64,000 nt of DNA, from contig NZ_CP036281.1 in assembly GCF_007750395.1 (NCBI RefSeq), positions 1,029,211-1,093,210 on the forward strand, given 5' to 3'. The position numbers and the translations under genes were made by a program. The stretch is from Polystyrenella longa (lineage in GTDB: Bacteria > Planctomycetota > Planctomycetia > Planctomycetales > Planctomycetaceae). Shown here piece after piece: positions 9,803 to 18,902 of this stretch (positions within the stretch are counted from its first letter, which is position 1; each line of letters opens with the position of its first letter). The notes beneath the pieces are model-generated. The model did not search any database. It was not told where the DNA came from and worked only from the letters and a program-made list of their open reading frames with translations.

Positions 9803-10105
9803 CCAAATCCGACTGTCGTCGTATCTCAAACCCACTGTTAAAGCGGGCAGACTACGGCAAGTTTACCAGTCAATCCGGATTTGCTTATTTGGTAAAAGGT
9901 GGCGGGCCGATACCACAATATACATCACTTGCTACATCGGGTCGCAGACCGGAACCACTTTCTCGTCTGTATTTATTTGATGCCGAACGGCAACTGGTCG
10001 ATACCAATAATGGTTGTTGAATCGAATCCAAACAACGGACTTCAAACAGCAACTAAAACATCTGAATAATAACTATACCTGTACCACAGGCCTGGGGGGG
10101 CTTTC
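9803..10105. other. Intergenic region flgD-flgE, no gene seen
   Basis: About 300 bp without a convincing gene. A short open frame here (ending 9980) overlaps the flgD 3' end, has no family resemblance and is rejected. The region probably carries the control signals for the abundant hook protein, but I found no clear promoter pair. A run of seven G bases just before the flgE ATG may serve as the ribosome binding site. Confidence 0.4.
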
Positions 10106-11815
10106 ATGGGTCTTACATCTGCGCTAAATACGTCTCTGAACGGGTTGACTCTTAACGAAACCACGATCGACGTATTGGGTAACAATATCGCGAACGCAGG
10201 TACGAATGGTTTCAAAGCTTCAACCGTTCTGTTCACGACGCAGCTTTCTCGAACATTGAGCGTCGGTTCGCGACCTTCCTCCGAAAACGGAGGTACTAAC
10301 CCGCGACAGATCGGTCTCGGTGCAACAACTTCGACCATCGTGCGGGACTTCACGCAGGGGTCGGTGACGAACAGTACCTCTCCTTCCGACCTGGCGATCG
10401 AAGGGGACGGTTTCTTCGTCCTGGAAGGGGCAGACGGTAACGTATTCTCCCGTAATGGTAACTTTACCTTGAACAGTGAAAACCTGTTGGTGAATGCTCA
10501 GGGTTTGAAAATTCAGGGTTACGGAGTTGATGACGACTTCAACCTGATTAAAACCCAGCTCTCGGATATTGAAATTCCTCTCGGTGATTTAAATGTGGCT
10601 CAACAGACTCAAAGTATCGAGGTGAGCGGGGCGTTGCTTCCGACGGGAACGGTTGGCTCTCAAGGGTCGATCATCTCCACCGATACTCTTTACGATGCCA
10701 CAACGGGTCTCGTTGCGACAGGTGCAACCACTCTGCAGGATTTACGTTCGGGTGCTGCCAGTGGTGGTTCTTCAGTCACCTTGTTCGATACGATTCCTGA
10801 TGAACTCTCCTTCGCTGCCAAGAAAGGGGGACGTTCTACGGGAACTCGCTCACTGGCCCTCGATGCTACGACGACCGTCGATGACCTGATGCTCTTGATG
10901 AACGATACCCTCGGTATTGCTGACGCAACGGACGCTCCTTCGGCCGGCATTCCCGGAACTCCCGGCGTTACCATCACTGGCGGTGTGATCACCGTTGAAG
11001 GTAACTATGGAACGGTTAATGATATCACCATGGCTGTGGGCGATATGATTCAAACGTCGGATAGCTCTGCTGTTCCGCTCGCTTTTACGAAATCTCAGGC
11101 GTCAAACGGTGAGAGTACATTAACAGACTTCATTATCTTTGACTCACTTGGTCAGGCGGTGAACGTCAAGTTATCCGCTGTTCTTGAGTCTCAGAGTTCT
11201 ACTTCGACGACCTTCCGTTACTTCGTCGAAAGTGTCGACGACAGCGACCAGAACGTCTTTATCTCTTCCGGTTTAGTTACTTTTGACAGTAACGGAAAAG
11301 TCAGCGACGGAGCCGACGCTATTTTTGACGTGACACGTAATAACACAGCGGCCGTCAGCCCAATGCAGGTCACTGTCGACTTTAGGCAGCTTTCCGGTAT
11401 CTCCTCGGCATCAGCCGGTAGTTCCATCTCGCTCAGTTCACAGGACGGTTCGGACCCGGGTACTTTGACGAACTTTGTGATTGACGAAACCGGGATCATC
11501 AACGGGGTTTTCGACAACGGAATTATTCGAACCCTCGGTCAGGTGACGCTCGCTCGATTCTCAAACCCCCAAGGTTTACTCGAATCGGGTTCGGGTACCT
11601 TCCGCGAAGGAGTTAGTTCCGGTCCTCCGTTCCTGGCAACGCCTGGAAACTTTGGTGCCGGTACGATTCAGGCGGGGGCGATTGAGTTATCCAACACGGA
11701 CATCGGTCGAAACCTGGTCGACTTGATTGTGGCCTCTACAAACTATCGAGGGAACGCACGAGTGATCAGCTCGGTGCAGGAACTCGTTGATGAACTCTTG
11801 ATTTTGGGCCGATAA
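10106..11815 (+). CDS. flgE: Flagellar hook protein FlgE
   Basis: Major subunit of the flagellar hook. The 569-residue product starts with the axial-protein N-terminal signature (ALNTSLNGLTLNETTIDVLG, then NNIANAGTNGFK) and ends with the matching C-terminal coiled-coil motif (DLIVASTNYRGNARVISSVQ). The central region, with LTDFIIFDSLGQAVNVKL, is typical of FlgE. It is longer than the roughly 400-residue enterobacterial hook protein because of inserted surface domains around residues 180-330, one of which (ATTTVDDLMLLMNDTL) resembles the hook-IN type. Export is by the flagellar type III route, so no Sec signal is expected. Confidence 0.95.
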   Translation: MGLTSALNTSLNGLTLNETTIDVLGNNIANAGTNGFKASTVLFTTQLSRTLSVGSRPSSENGGTNPRQIGLGATTSTIVRDFTQGSVTNSTSPSDLAIEGDGFFVLEGADGNVFSRNGNFTLNSENLLVNAQGLKIQGYGVDDDFNLIKTQLSDIEIPLGDLNVAQQTQSIEVSGALLPTGTVGSQGSIISTDTLYDATTGLVATGATTLQDLRSGAASGGSSVTLFDTIPDELSFAAKKGGRSTGTRSLALDATTTVDDLMLLMNDTLGIADATDAPSAGIPGTPGVTITGGVITVEGNYGTVNDITMAVGDMIQTSDSSAVPLAFTKSQASNGESTLTDFIIFDSLGQAVNVKLSAVLESQSSTSTTFRYFVESVDDSDQNVFISSGLVTFDSNGKVSDGADAIFDVTRNNTAAVSPMQVTVDFRQLSGISSASAGSSISLSSQDGSDPGTLTNFVIDETGIINGVFDNGIIRTLGQVTLARFSNPQGLLESGSGTFREGVSSGPPFLATPGNFGAGTIQAGAIELSNTDIGRNLVDLIVASTNYRGNARVISSVQELVDELLILGR

Positions 11816-11909
11816 GTTTCGAAACGGAATATGAAATGAATTGATCGCGCCCGTTCGTGATCGAGAGAAACTGACCGGGCGTGACTCTTTTCAATTTAAA
11901 GGATCAGGG

Positions 11910-12107
11910 ATGATCAAACTGACACGATTGAATGGTGACGTAATCGTGGTGAATGCCAACTTGATTCAATTCGTTGAGCAACGTCCCGATACTTACGTCA
12001 CATTAACTACCGAAGACCGTTTCATCGTGAAGGAATCGGCCGAGGAGGTCGTTAAACGCACGATGGCCTATCAGCGGGCATTGCGTCTATTGTCGGTCGC
12101 CGGATAA
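11910..12107 (+). CDS. flbD: FlbD/SwrD family flagellar protein
   Basis: A 65-residue protein of the small FlbD family, called SwrD in Bacillus, where it raises flagellar motor power. It is not the Caulobacter response regulator of the same name. The whole protein matches the family: MIKLTRLNGDVIVVNANLIQ, then TLTTEDRFIVKESAEEVVKR. An upstream start at 11841 is in frame, but the ATG at 11910 begins exactly at the family N terminus and is preceded by AGGATCAGGG. Its place between flgE and motA agrees with a link to the stator. Confidence 0.9.
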   Translation: MIKLTRLNGDVIVVNANLIQFVEQRPDTYVTLTTEDRFIVKESAEEVVKRTMAYQRALRLLSVAG

Positions 12108-12191
12108 CGGATTCCGTCAACTCGATTTTCGTCTGATGACAGAAGTCAGCATTACCACTAAGACAGTTTCAAGGCAACAAGGGGCAGCAAG

Positions 12192-12971
12192 ATGGATAAA
12201 GCATCAGTAGGCGGTTTGCTTGCTGGTATTGCGCTGCTGTTGATTGCGATTGCAATTGCACCAGGTTCGAGCTTCGCCGCTTTCATCGACTATCCTTCGG
12301 CGGCAGTCGTCATCGGGGGGGCTTTCGCTGCGTGTATGATCGCATTCCCCATGGGGCCCTTCTTTGGCATGGGCAAAGTGTTGATGAAAGTCTTCTTTCC
12401 CAAAGCCCAGGATTTGGGACCCGTGGTGAGACAGCTGGTGGAATTCGCTGAAGTCGCTCGACGGGAAGGCATTCTGGCACTGGAAGGCAAAACCGCAGAT
12501 ATTGAAGACCCTTTCATTCTCATGGGAATTCAAATGGCGGTGGACGGAACCGATGCCGAGCTGATGGAAACCGTACTTCGTACTGAAATGGAAGCGGTTG
12601 CCGGTCGCCATAAGAATGGAAAATCATTACTGGATACCATGGGCCGCTATGCTCCTGCCTTCGGGATGATCGGGACCCTGATGGGGTTGATCATCATGTT
12701 GGGAAACATGGACGACCCCGAGGCGATTGGCCCTGGTATGGCGGTGGCGTTGATCACCACATTGTACGGGGCCATTGTATCCAACTTGCTCTTTCTTCCT
12801 TTTGCCGACAAATTGGCCTACTACTCCAAAAAGGAGTTGATGATTCGAGAGGTCATCGTGCGGGGGATCATTTCAATTCAAGAAGGGGATAACCCTCGCG
12901 TCTTGGAACAGAAACTGCAAACTTACCTGCCTAAAAACGAACGAGAAACAGATAAGGAAGATGCCGCTTAA
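12192..12971 (+). CDS. motA: Flagellar motor stator protein MotA
   Basis: Membrane subunit of the ion-driven stator. The 259-residue product shows four membrane segments (about 8-25, 32-55, 150-172, 182-202), a large cytoplasmic loop between the second and third (including LVEFAEVARREGILALE), and the channel sequence YAPAFGMIGTLMGLIIMLG with the conserved proline, followed by LITTLYGAIVSNLL. It is closer to the shorter MotA/PomA form than to long enterobacterial MotA. motB follows. Confidence 0.95.
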   Translation: MDKASVGGLLAGIALLLIAIAIAPGSSFAAFIDYPSAAVVIGGAFAACMIAFPMGPFFGMGKVLMKVFFPKAQDLGPVVRQLVEFAEVARREGILALEGKTADIEDPFILMGIQMAVDGTDAELMETVLRTEMEAVAGRHKNGKSLLDTMGRYAPAFGMIGTLMGLIIMLGNMDDPEAIGPGMAVALITTLYGAIVSNLLFLPFADKLAYYSKKELMIREVIVRGIISIQEGDNPRVLEQKLQTYLPKNERETDKEDAA

Positions 12972-13105
12972 TGAACTGAATAAAAACCGTGATGTTAGCT
13001 CAGTCTCGATATGAATGAATTGGCAAAGAAGAGCAACCGTCGTGGCGATTTGTGTTCATCTGATCTTTGAAATCTTCATGTTCACCTGGAAGGGAGTTTG
13101 TCGTT

Positions 13106-13849
13106 ATGGCGAAGAAAAATCCAAAACCACCTCCCGATGATCCCCCCCCCGGCGTACCGGAATGGGTGGTCACCTATGGTGATATGATGTCACTGTTGCT
13201 GACATTTTTCATCATGTTGGTCTCGATGAGTGAAATTCGAAGTGATTCGGGGGAAGCGCGTGCCGCGATGGACTCGATTCGTCAGTCTTTCGGGCCAAGT
13301 CTAGGAACGTTTGGCGTCCCCGGTCGATCCACAAACGAGAGAAGCTCGTACGGAAAAATGGCGTCCTCTGGACGGCGGTCGGAAGGGGGCGTTAAAGAAG
13401 CGAGTCATGATTCTGTGGGGCGAGGTGGTGCCTATGATCCAGTGCAACGAATTAGTAATGGCTCCCGCATTACTCTGGGGGGGCCGATTCTGTTTAAACC
13501 CTTCTCTGCGGAATTGACGAAAGCATTAAGGAATGACCTCGATACTCTAGCCGAGGTCATGAAAAAGAAAGAAATCATGATCATGATTCGTGGCCATGCC
13601 ACGCCAGAGCAGCCGCCTGCCTCTTCCGGGTATCGCGATCCGCTCGATCTTTCCTTTCAAAGAGCGAACAACGTCTACACGTATTTGGTCTCGAAAGGGA
13701 TCAAACCTTCACATATGCATGTCAACGCGGTTGGTTCCGCTGAACCCCGTTTTCTAACGAGTGATAGCAAGAAGCAGGCTTTCAATCGTCGGGTTGACGT
13801 ATTTTTAATGGATTCGTATATACAAAGCGATGATAAACCCCAGCAGTAA
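13106..13849 (+). CDS. motB: Flagellar motor stator protein MotB
   Basis: Stator subunit that anchors the motor to peptidoglycan. The 247-residue product has a proline-rich N terminus, one membrane segment (about 27-44) that follows the ion-binding Asp26 in TYGDMMSLLLTFFIML, a plug/linker region, and an OmpA-type peptidoglycan-binding domain (about 150-240; IMIRGHATPE, LSFQRANNVYTYLVSKGI, NAVGSAEPRF). A longer start at 13067 is open, but the ATG at 13106 has AAGGGAG upstream and matches the family N terminus. Confidence 0.95.
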   Translation: MAKKNPKPPPDDPPPGVPEWVVTYGDMMSLLLTFFIMLVSMSEIRSDSGEARAAMDSIRQSFGPSLGTFGVPGRSTNERSSYGKMASSGRRSEGGVKEASHDSVGRGGAYDPVQRISNGSRITLGGPILFKPFSAELTKALRNDLDTLAEVMKKKEIMIMIRGHATPEQPPASSGYRDPLDLSFQRANNVYTYLVSKGIKPSHMHVNAVGSAEPRFLTSDSKKQAFNRRVDVFLMDSYIQSDDKPQQ

Positions 13850-13912
13850 GCGGGTTGTTTATTTGCCCCGTTTTACCCTGTTTGTTGTTTGTCATCAGAG
13901 AGGATGGTCTCA

Positions 13913-14467
13913 ATGAGTACCGATGAAGCCTCAACCGAAGAAGAGATTGTCACAGAAACATCTGGTTCCAGTTCGAAGCTGATTAAAATTGGTGGACTGC
14001 TGGCCGTTGTGCTGGGTTTGCAGGTCGTCGTTGTGTGGTGGCTGCTTAGTCGCCCCAGCGTACCGGCGACCCCCCAGACGGACGGAGAACTAATCGAGAG
14101 CCAATTCTCGGACGATAACTTCGATAGTGGCGGAAGTTCGGTGACTGACGAAGAAGTGCCGATCGATTCGTTCAACTGTACGAATACTTCGGCGATCGAC
14201 GAAGGTGTCATCCATGTTTCGTTTCATCTGGCGGCGACGACCAGTCCGTCGAACAGGGCCGGTTTTGAGTTGGCCGTGACGCAGTCTGCCGAGCGGCGAG
14301 TCAAAGAAGCGGTGGAACGGGTAGCACGAAATGCTCCCTATGATGATTTGAAGGACCCGTATCTCGCCAGCATCAAACGGCAAATCAAGGATGAGATCAA
14401 TAAGGTTCTCAGGAAAAGTTACGTAAACGATATTCTGCTCACTGAATTTAAGATCATCGAGCAATAA
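13913..14467 (+). CDS. fliL: Flagellar basal body-associated protein FliL
   Basis: Single-pass membrane protein that surrounds or supports the stator. The 184-residue product has an acidic N terminus, a membrane segment (about 25-45, GGLLAVVLGLQVVVVWWLL), a Ser/Asp-rich linker and a C-terminal FliL domain with RQIKDEINKVLRKSYVNDIL then LTEFKIIEQ. Two further in-frame starts lie upstream (TTG 13889, ATG 13904); 13913 is best spaced from GAGAGG. Its position between motB and fliN is usual. Confidence 0.85.
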   Translation: MSTDEASTEEEIVTETSGSSSKLIKIGGLLAVVLGLQVVVVWWLLSRPSVPATPQTDGELIESQFSDDNFDSGGSSVTDEEVPIDSFNCTNTSAIDEGVIHVSFHLAATTSPSNRAGFELAVTQSAERRVKEAVERVARNAPYDDLKDPYLASIKRQIKDEINKVLRKSYVNDILLTEFKIIEQ

Positions 14468-14551
14468 AACGCGAGTCGGTCCCTGGCGACGATGGCGATG
14501 ATTGAACTGCAGTGACCGGATAATGAGTAGCATGCAGGAGGCAGCACTCTC

Positions 14552-15142
14552 ATGGGTGATGACGATATTCTTGATCCAAATGAAATCGAAGCACTGTTAA
14601 GCCAGACTGCTGGTGGTGGTGCTTCGGAACCCCCTCCATCCGAACCGGCGAGCGATTCAGGAGCGGGTGATTCTGCGGGTGGAAGCCCCATGCTCGACCC
14701 GGACGAGATCGCTGCGCTCATGGCGGGTGGTCCCGATACGGGAAATGCAGCCGAACAAAGCTTGAACGCCGCCCAATCCAATTTGGCCGCTGCGGTGGCG
14801 CCAGACATTTCCAGTTTTGGCAAAATTCCCAGTGAACTGGGAAACCCATCTCCATTTGCTCCGAATGATTTTGGAACGGGAGGAGACCGCTCTGCAGGAG
14901 GAGTCGGGCTTAACGCCCTTCGGGACGTCGAATTCGATCTGCATATTGAGCTGGGCCGAACCGACATGATGATGGAAGAGGTCCTTAGTATTAAAGAGGG
15001 AGCCGTTGTTCCTCTCGATAAACTGGCTGGAGACCCGGTTGACATCATCGCGAATGGGAGACTGATCGCCCGAGGTGAGGTTCTCGTGCTCAACGATAAC
15101 TTCTGCGTTCGCGTGGCGGAGATTCTCACCCCGAACTTCTAA
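14552..15142 (+). CDS. fliN: Flagellar motor switch protein FliN with two FliM-like N-terminal motifs
   Basis: C-ring switch protein. Residues about 115-196 form a standard SpoA/FliN domain (DVEFDLHIELGRTDMMMEEV, GEVLVLNDNFCVRVAEIL). The N terminus is unusual for FliN: residues 1-16 (MGDDDILDPNEIEALL) resemble the CheY-phosphate-binding start of FliM (ILSQ-EIDALL in E. coli), and residues 47-57 (MLDPDEIAALM) are a second copy. A Pro/Ser/Gly-rich linker joins the parts. No fliM is found in this locus, where it normally lies between fliL and fliN. The FliN domain call is firm; CheY binding is inferred. Confidence 0.92.
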   Translation: MGDDDILDPNEIEALLSQTAGGGASEPPPSEPASDSGAGDSAGGSPMLDPDEIAALMAGGPDTGNAAEQSLNAAQSNLAAAVAPDISSFGKIPSELGNPSPFAPNDFGTGGDRSAGGVGLNALRDVEFDLHIELGRTDMMMEEVLSIKEGAVVPLDKLAGDPVDIIANGRLIARGEVLVLNDNFCVRVAEILTPNF

Positions 15143-15354
15143 AGTGCATCGCAAAATGCAGCAGGTTTCGCTGAGAACCTGCTTTTCAGGGGTAATCTGT
15201 GGCAATGCACTGTCGCGGAAGCTCAAAAATGGGCTTCGCGGGCGTAATTTGGGCTGTTGCCGGGATCTGCTCTAGAGCCAAATTGTAAAATCTGCTAAAA
15301 ATCCGCACGAGTTGTTCTCTTTCTCCCAACGAGACGACCAAAGGATTGGTCAGC

Positions 15355-16362
15355 ATGAATTTACGCAATGGATTGTTATCCCTCGTCCGGTGCTGCGCAC
15401 TGGTAGGGCTGCTGTTACCCACGCTGTTACAGGCGGAGGATCAGTTTCAGCCCCCGCGCACCTCTTTCCCGCAACCGCAGAGCGGGCAAATTGCGCAGTC
15501 TCAGAATCTAAACAGGACTCAAAATTCAACCGGGACCCAGAATCCAACAGGGGTTCAAAATCCAAACGGGGTCCAGAATCCGAATGTGCCTCCCAATGGT
15601 TCCGGCGGATACCAAAACAGGCCTATTGGAGAGAATTTCGCTCCTTCTGCAGCCAACACGGGTGATCCGACAACGGATCCTCGCTTTTCCAACAATACAA
15701 ATTCGTTCGATCACCATTCCCATCAGCCCGGAATGACAGAAACGAGTCACGCAGTAACACCACCGGGGAGCACGGGGTTCAATGCTTCTTCGTCTCAAGT
15801 GAATTTGTCCAGTACTAATTCATCCCAGGTGAATTTATCCCAAGTGAACAAATTAGCGCCAGCGGAATCGAGGGTGATCGGGGGCAAATCGGTAGAGGGA
15901 GCTGAAGCTTCAGAGGCGGACGCAGATAATAAACTCACCTTAGTTTCCCCTGGAAAGCTTTTAACCGCCGTGATGTTTGTGATCGTGTTGATCCTCTTCA
16001 CCGCTCGATATTGGAAACGACATATTCCCGGAGCTTCCCTGCCCATTCCGGGAGAATCTCTCACCGTTCTGGGTGAGAGAAAACTGAACAAAAACCACTC
16101 CATCTGCCTTGTTCGACTCGGTTCGAGAGTCCTCGTGCTGGGGGCTTCGGCGGATGGCTTACGGACGCTGACTGAAATTACCGACCCCGTTGAGATTGAC
16201 TACCTTTCCGGGATGGCTCGTTCTTCGCAGCCCGAATCGGTATTCACTTCGGCTCTCGGTTCTCTTCTGAAAAAACCTTCATCCTCTCTGGGGGCCAAAG
16301 TGACTACGGGTGGCACTGTAACCCGATCGTCAAGCCGTTCTCAGGAGGTGCGCAGTGCTTAA
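15355..16362 (+). CDS. fliO: Flagellar export apparatus protein FliO
   Basis: Probable FliO, which helps the FliP ring assemble. The 335-residue product has a Sec-type signal peptide (about 1-25, ending LLQAE), a long extracytoplasmic Asn/Gln/Pro/Ser-rich region with an imperfect tandem hexapeptide (about 50-78), a membrane segment (about 204-222, [19 protein letters not shown]) and the C-terminal FliO domain ([40 protein letters not shown]). It is far longer than the roughly 100-residue classic FliO, mainly in the external part. The ATG at 15355 has AAGGA about 9 bp upstream. It overlaps fliP by 8 bp. Confidence 0.82.
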   Translation: MNLRNGLLSLVRCCALVGLLLPTLLQAEDQFQPPRTSFPQPQSGQIAQSQNLNRTQNSTGTQNPTGVQNPNGVQNPNVPPNGSGGYQNRPIGENFAPSAANTGDPTTDPRFSNNTNSFDHHSHQPGMTETSHAVTPPGSTGFNASSSQVNLSSTNSSQVNLSQVNKLAPAESRVIGGKSVEGAEASEADADNKLTLVSPGKLLTAVMFVIVLILFTARYWKRHIPGASLPIPGESLTVLGERKLNKNHSICLVRLGSRVLVLGASADGLRTLTEITDPVEIDYLSGMARSSQPESVFTSALGSLLKKPSSSLGAKVTTGGTVTRSSSRSQEVRSA

Positions 16363-17338
16363 TAAGTTAAATGACACGACGAAGCTCTATCTGAAAAACG
16401 ACAGCCGAAAGTGGCATGTTCTTCAGGTGATGATCGTACTCTTAACGTTACTGCTCCCCGGCCCTCTATCCGCTCAGCAGGGGGGACAGGCAGCTGGCAT
16501 CCAGGAGCAAAACTCACCAGACCGCAGCGAAGGTTTCTCCGTGAACCAGACGCTTCCCAACTTGTTGCCACAACAAACAGGCACAGCGAACGGGAATCCA
16601 AACGGTCTTCAGTCTCCACAACTTCTGGATGTTGATCAGATGTTGTCGCCAGAAGGATTCAGTTCCACGCTGAAGGTGATGCTGCTGTTGACCGTCATCA
16701 GTCTGGCTCCGTCCATCATGATCATGACGACCAGCTTCATTCGGTTTGTCATCGTGTTTGGATTATTAAGACAGGCATTAGGTACACAACAACTTCCCCC
16801 GAACCAGGTCATTATTGCACTCTGTATGTTCATGACGTTTCTCGTCATGTCGCCTGTTTGGGAAGAGGCGTATAACAGTGGGATCAAACCTTATTCGAGT
16901 CCCGAACCGGGGCAGGCCTCTATCACCATCACGGAGGCGTACGAAAGAACGGCCAGTCCGATTCGGACGTTCATGATTGATCAGATCGAATACACGGGCA
17001 ACGGCGATACGGTCCTGCAATTGTGGGAGTACCAAAACCCTGGCACAGAAGGATTTCCTGCGCAACCGCCAGAGACTTACGAAGATGTCTCGCTGTCGAT
17101 TCTGTTGCCTGCTTATATGCTCAGCGAGTTGAAAACGGCGTTTGTTATTGGCTTCCAAGTCTATTTGCCTTTTCTCGTCATCGATATGGTCATCGCGACC
17201 ATCCTTATCAGTATGGGCATGATGATGCTACCACCGGTCTTGATTTCACTCCCCTTTAAACTTCTTCTGTTCGTGCTTATCGATGGATGGAGCTTGACGG
17301 TGGGCATGTTACTGGAAGGTGTGCAACCTTACTTGTAG
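16355..17338 (+). CDS. fliP: Flagellar export gate protein FliP
   Basis: Core subunit of the membrane export gate (five FliP with FliQ and FliR). The 327-residue product contains the two family blocks: [20 protein letters not shown] with [20 protein letters not shown], and [20 protein letters not shown] with [21 protein letters not shown] cleavable signal peptide (about 20-42, ending PLSAQQ) and a low-complexity stretch extend the N terminus. The start is GTG at 16355, overlapping fliO, with a strong AGGAGG at 16343-16348, so translation is probably coupled. Confidence 0.96.
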   Translation: MLNKLNDTTKLYLKNDSRKWHVLQVMIVLLTLLLPGPLSAQQGGQAAGIQEQNSPDRSEGFSVNQTLPNLLPQQTGTANGNPNGLQSPQLLDVDQMLSPEGFSSTLKVMLLLTVISLAPSIMIMTTSFIRFVIVFGLLRQALGTQQLPPNQVIIALCMFMTFLVMSPVWEEAYNSGIKPYSSPEPGQASITITEAYERTASPIRTFMIDQIEYTGNGDTVLQLWEYQNPGTEGFPAQPPETYEDVSLSILLPAYMLSELKTAFVIGFQVYLPFLVIDMVIATILISMGMMMLPPVLISLPFKLLLFVLIDGWSLTVGMLLEGVQPYL

Positions 17339-17454
17339 CGAACCCCATTTGTCGCACCTCATTTGTCGCAGTAGTTGAGTATAAAAATAAGCGTAATAAA
17401 AAGCCCCGTTAGAGAATTTAGGGACAACTTGTTGAATCAGTTGGAGACGTTTTT

Positions 17455-17721
17455 GTGAATGTGGATCAGTCGATTGAACTTGCCCGCGAAGCTGTCATTC
17501 TGACATTGGTGTTATCGACACCGGTGATGGTTGTGGCAGTTGTTGTGGGTTTGCTCATCAGCATTCTCCAGGCTGTTACTCAATTACAGGACCAGACGCT
17601 CAGTTTCGTTCCCAAAGTCATCGCCATGTTTCTGGCGACCTTATACATTCTTCCCTGGTCCATTCAGCAGGCGATGGAATACTCGATCACACTCTTTACA
17701 GAGATTCCCGGGAACTTATGA
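17455..17721 (+). CDS. fliQ: Flagellar export gate protein FliQ
   Basis: Small export gate subunit with two membrane helices. The 88-residue product is the full family length and shows ELAREAVILTLVLSTPVMVV, GLLISILQAVTQLQDQTLSF and VPKVIAMFLATLYILPW, which are the FliQ signatures. The start is GTG at 17455 with GGAG about 9 bp upstream. It follows fliP by 116 bp and precedes fliR. Confidence 0.96.
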   Translation: MNVDQSIELAREAVILTLVLSTPVMVVAVVVGLLISILQAVTQLQDQTLSFVPKVIAMFLATLYILPWSIQQAMEYSITLFTEIPGNL

Positions 17722-17825
17722 CGAGACAATGCTGATTTGATTCAGAGTTGTTCAGCGAATCACCGTTATTCGATATCCAAACAGACCATTAACAGTCTGA
17801 CCAAAACCAGACAGGAAAGCAGGCA

Positions 17826-18830
17826 GTGGAGACGTTTCTGCCGACATCATGGCAGCAGGATTTCGCCTCAGTTGCAAACCAGGCGTTGATCGCCTCTGCG
17901 CTGCACAGTTTTCATCTGTTTATCATGGTCGTGATTCGCATCAGCGGCTTGATGATCATCGGACCGCTATTCGGTCAGGTACTGGTCCCGTCCAACGTCC
18001 GCGTGTTACTCGTGCTGACCCTCAGTTTGATCGTCACACCGACTTTGTTTTCACAGGCCCATGTTGGTTTTGATCGCTGGGACGTGAATCACAATCAATA
18101 TCTCAGTCGCAACGAAGTCCCTCCCGATTTTCTATCGCGTTACGATACGATGCTCACGCAATATCAACGAGACCCGCAAGTCGGAGTCAACTTCGAGGAA
18201 TATCACCTCGGCCTGAAAATCTCGTCGACCCTCTACGATTTTGCCTGGAAAGCAGTCGGGGAATTATCTCTGGGGTTCAGTCTGGGCTTGGGAGTCATGA
18301 TCATTCTGTCCGGCCTGCAAATGGTGGGGGAGATGGTCGACCAGCAAATCGGGATCGCCCTCGGTGAAATCTTCAATCCGAGCCTTAACAGTTCCACATC
18401 GATCAACGGTCAGCTCTTCTTCATGATGGGCTCGACGATCTTCGTCCTACTGACGCCCATCAACGGGCACATCAGAATGTTAGGGACGTTGATTGAAACT
18501 TTTCAGACGATGCCGCCCGGTGAGGCGATACTGGGGCAATCGACCATTATGCTGCTGAGCGATCTTGTTCATCAATCCCTCGCTCTCGCAATACAAGTTG
18601 CGCTCCCTCTATTAGCGGCAACCTCGTTGTTGTCACTGACGATGGGATACCTGGGGCATTCCGTACCGCAAGTCAACGTGTTGATGATTGGTTTCGCCAT
18701 TCGTTCCGCCGTCAACTTGTTCGTATTATTGTTCTGTCTTTCTTCAGGGGGCGATACGATCGTGGAAATGCTCCCTCAAGTAATCGATCAAGTGGGTGAT
18801 AGTCTACACGGCCTGTACGAACCCGAATAG
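17826..18830 (+). CDS. fliR: Flagellar export gate protein FliR with an EF-hand-like insertion
   Basis: Export gate subunit that closes the FliP/FliQ helical ring. The 334-residue product shows the FliR pattern: IRISGLMIIGPLFGQVLVPS near residues 38-57, the LGEIFNPSLNSSTSINGQLF region near 179-198 and several hydrophobic segments. It is about 75 residues longer than usual because of a polar insertion at about 80-130, after the second membrane segment. That insertion contains DVNHNQYLSRNE (residues 86-97), which fits the 12-residue EF-hand calcium loop, and then VNFEEY (121-126), which resembles the end of a degenerate second loop. The start is GTG at 17826. Confidence 0.94.
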   Translation: METFLPTSWQQDFASVANQALIASALHSFHLFIMVVIRISGLMIIGPLFGQVLVPSNVRVLLVLTLSLIVTPTLFSQAHVGFDRWDVNHNQYLSRNEVPPDFLSRYDTMLTQYQRDPQVGVNFEEYHLGLKISSTLYDFAWKAVGELSLGFSLGLGVMIILSGLQMVGEMVDQQIGIALGEIFNPSLNSSTSINGQLFFMMGSTIFVLLTPINGHIRMLGTLIETFQTMPPGEAILGQSTIMLLSDLVHQSLALAIQVALPLLAATSLLSLTMGYLGHSVPQVNVLMIGFAIRSAVNLFVLLFCLSSGGDTIVEMLPQVIDQVGDSLHGLYEPE

Positions 18831-18902
18831 GTATTCCAATTTCTCCTGATGTATCCTGACCTCCTTCCAACTGTCAAATACCAAACATAATCAGCGAGCC
18901 CC

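Noticed and set aside
11808-11815. GCCGATAA, a sigma-28-like -10 at the end of flgE
   Set aside because: It is formed by the last codons and stop of flgE and no matching -35 lies upstream; probably chance.
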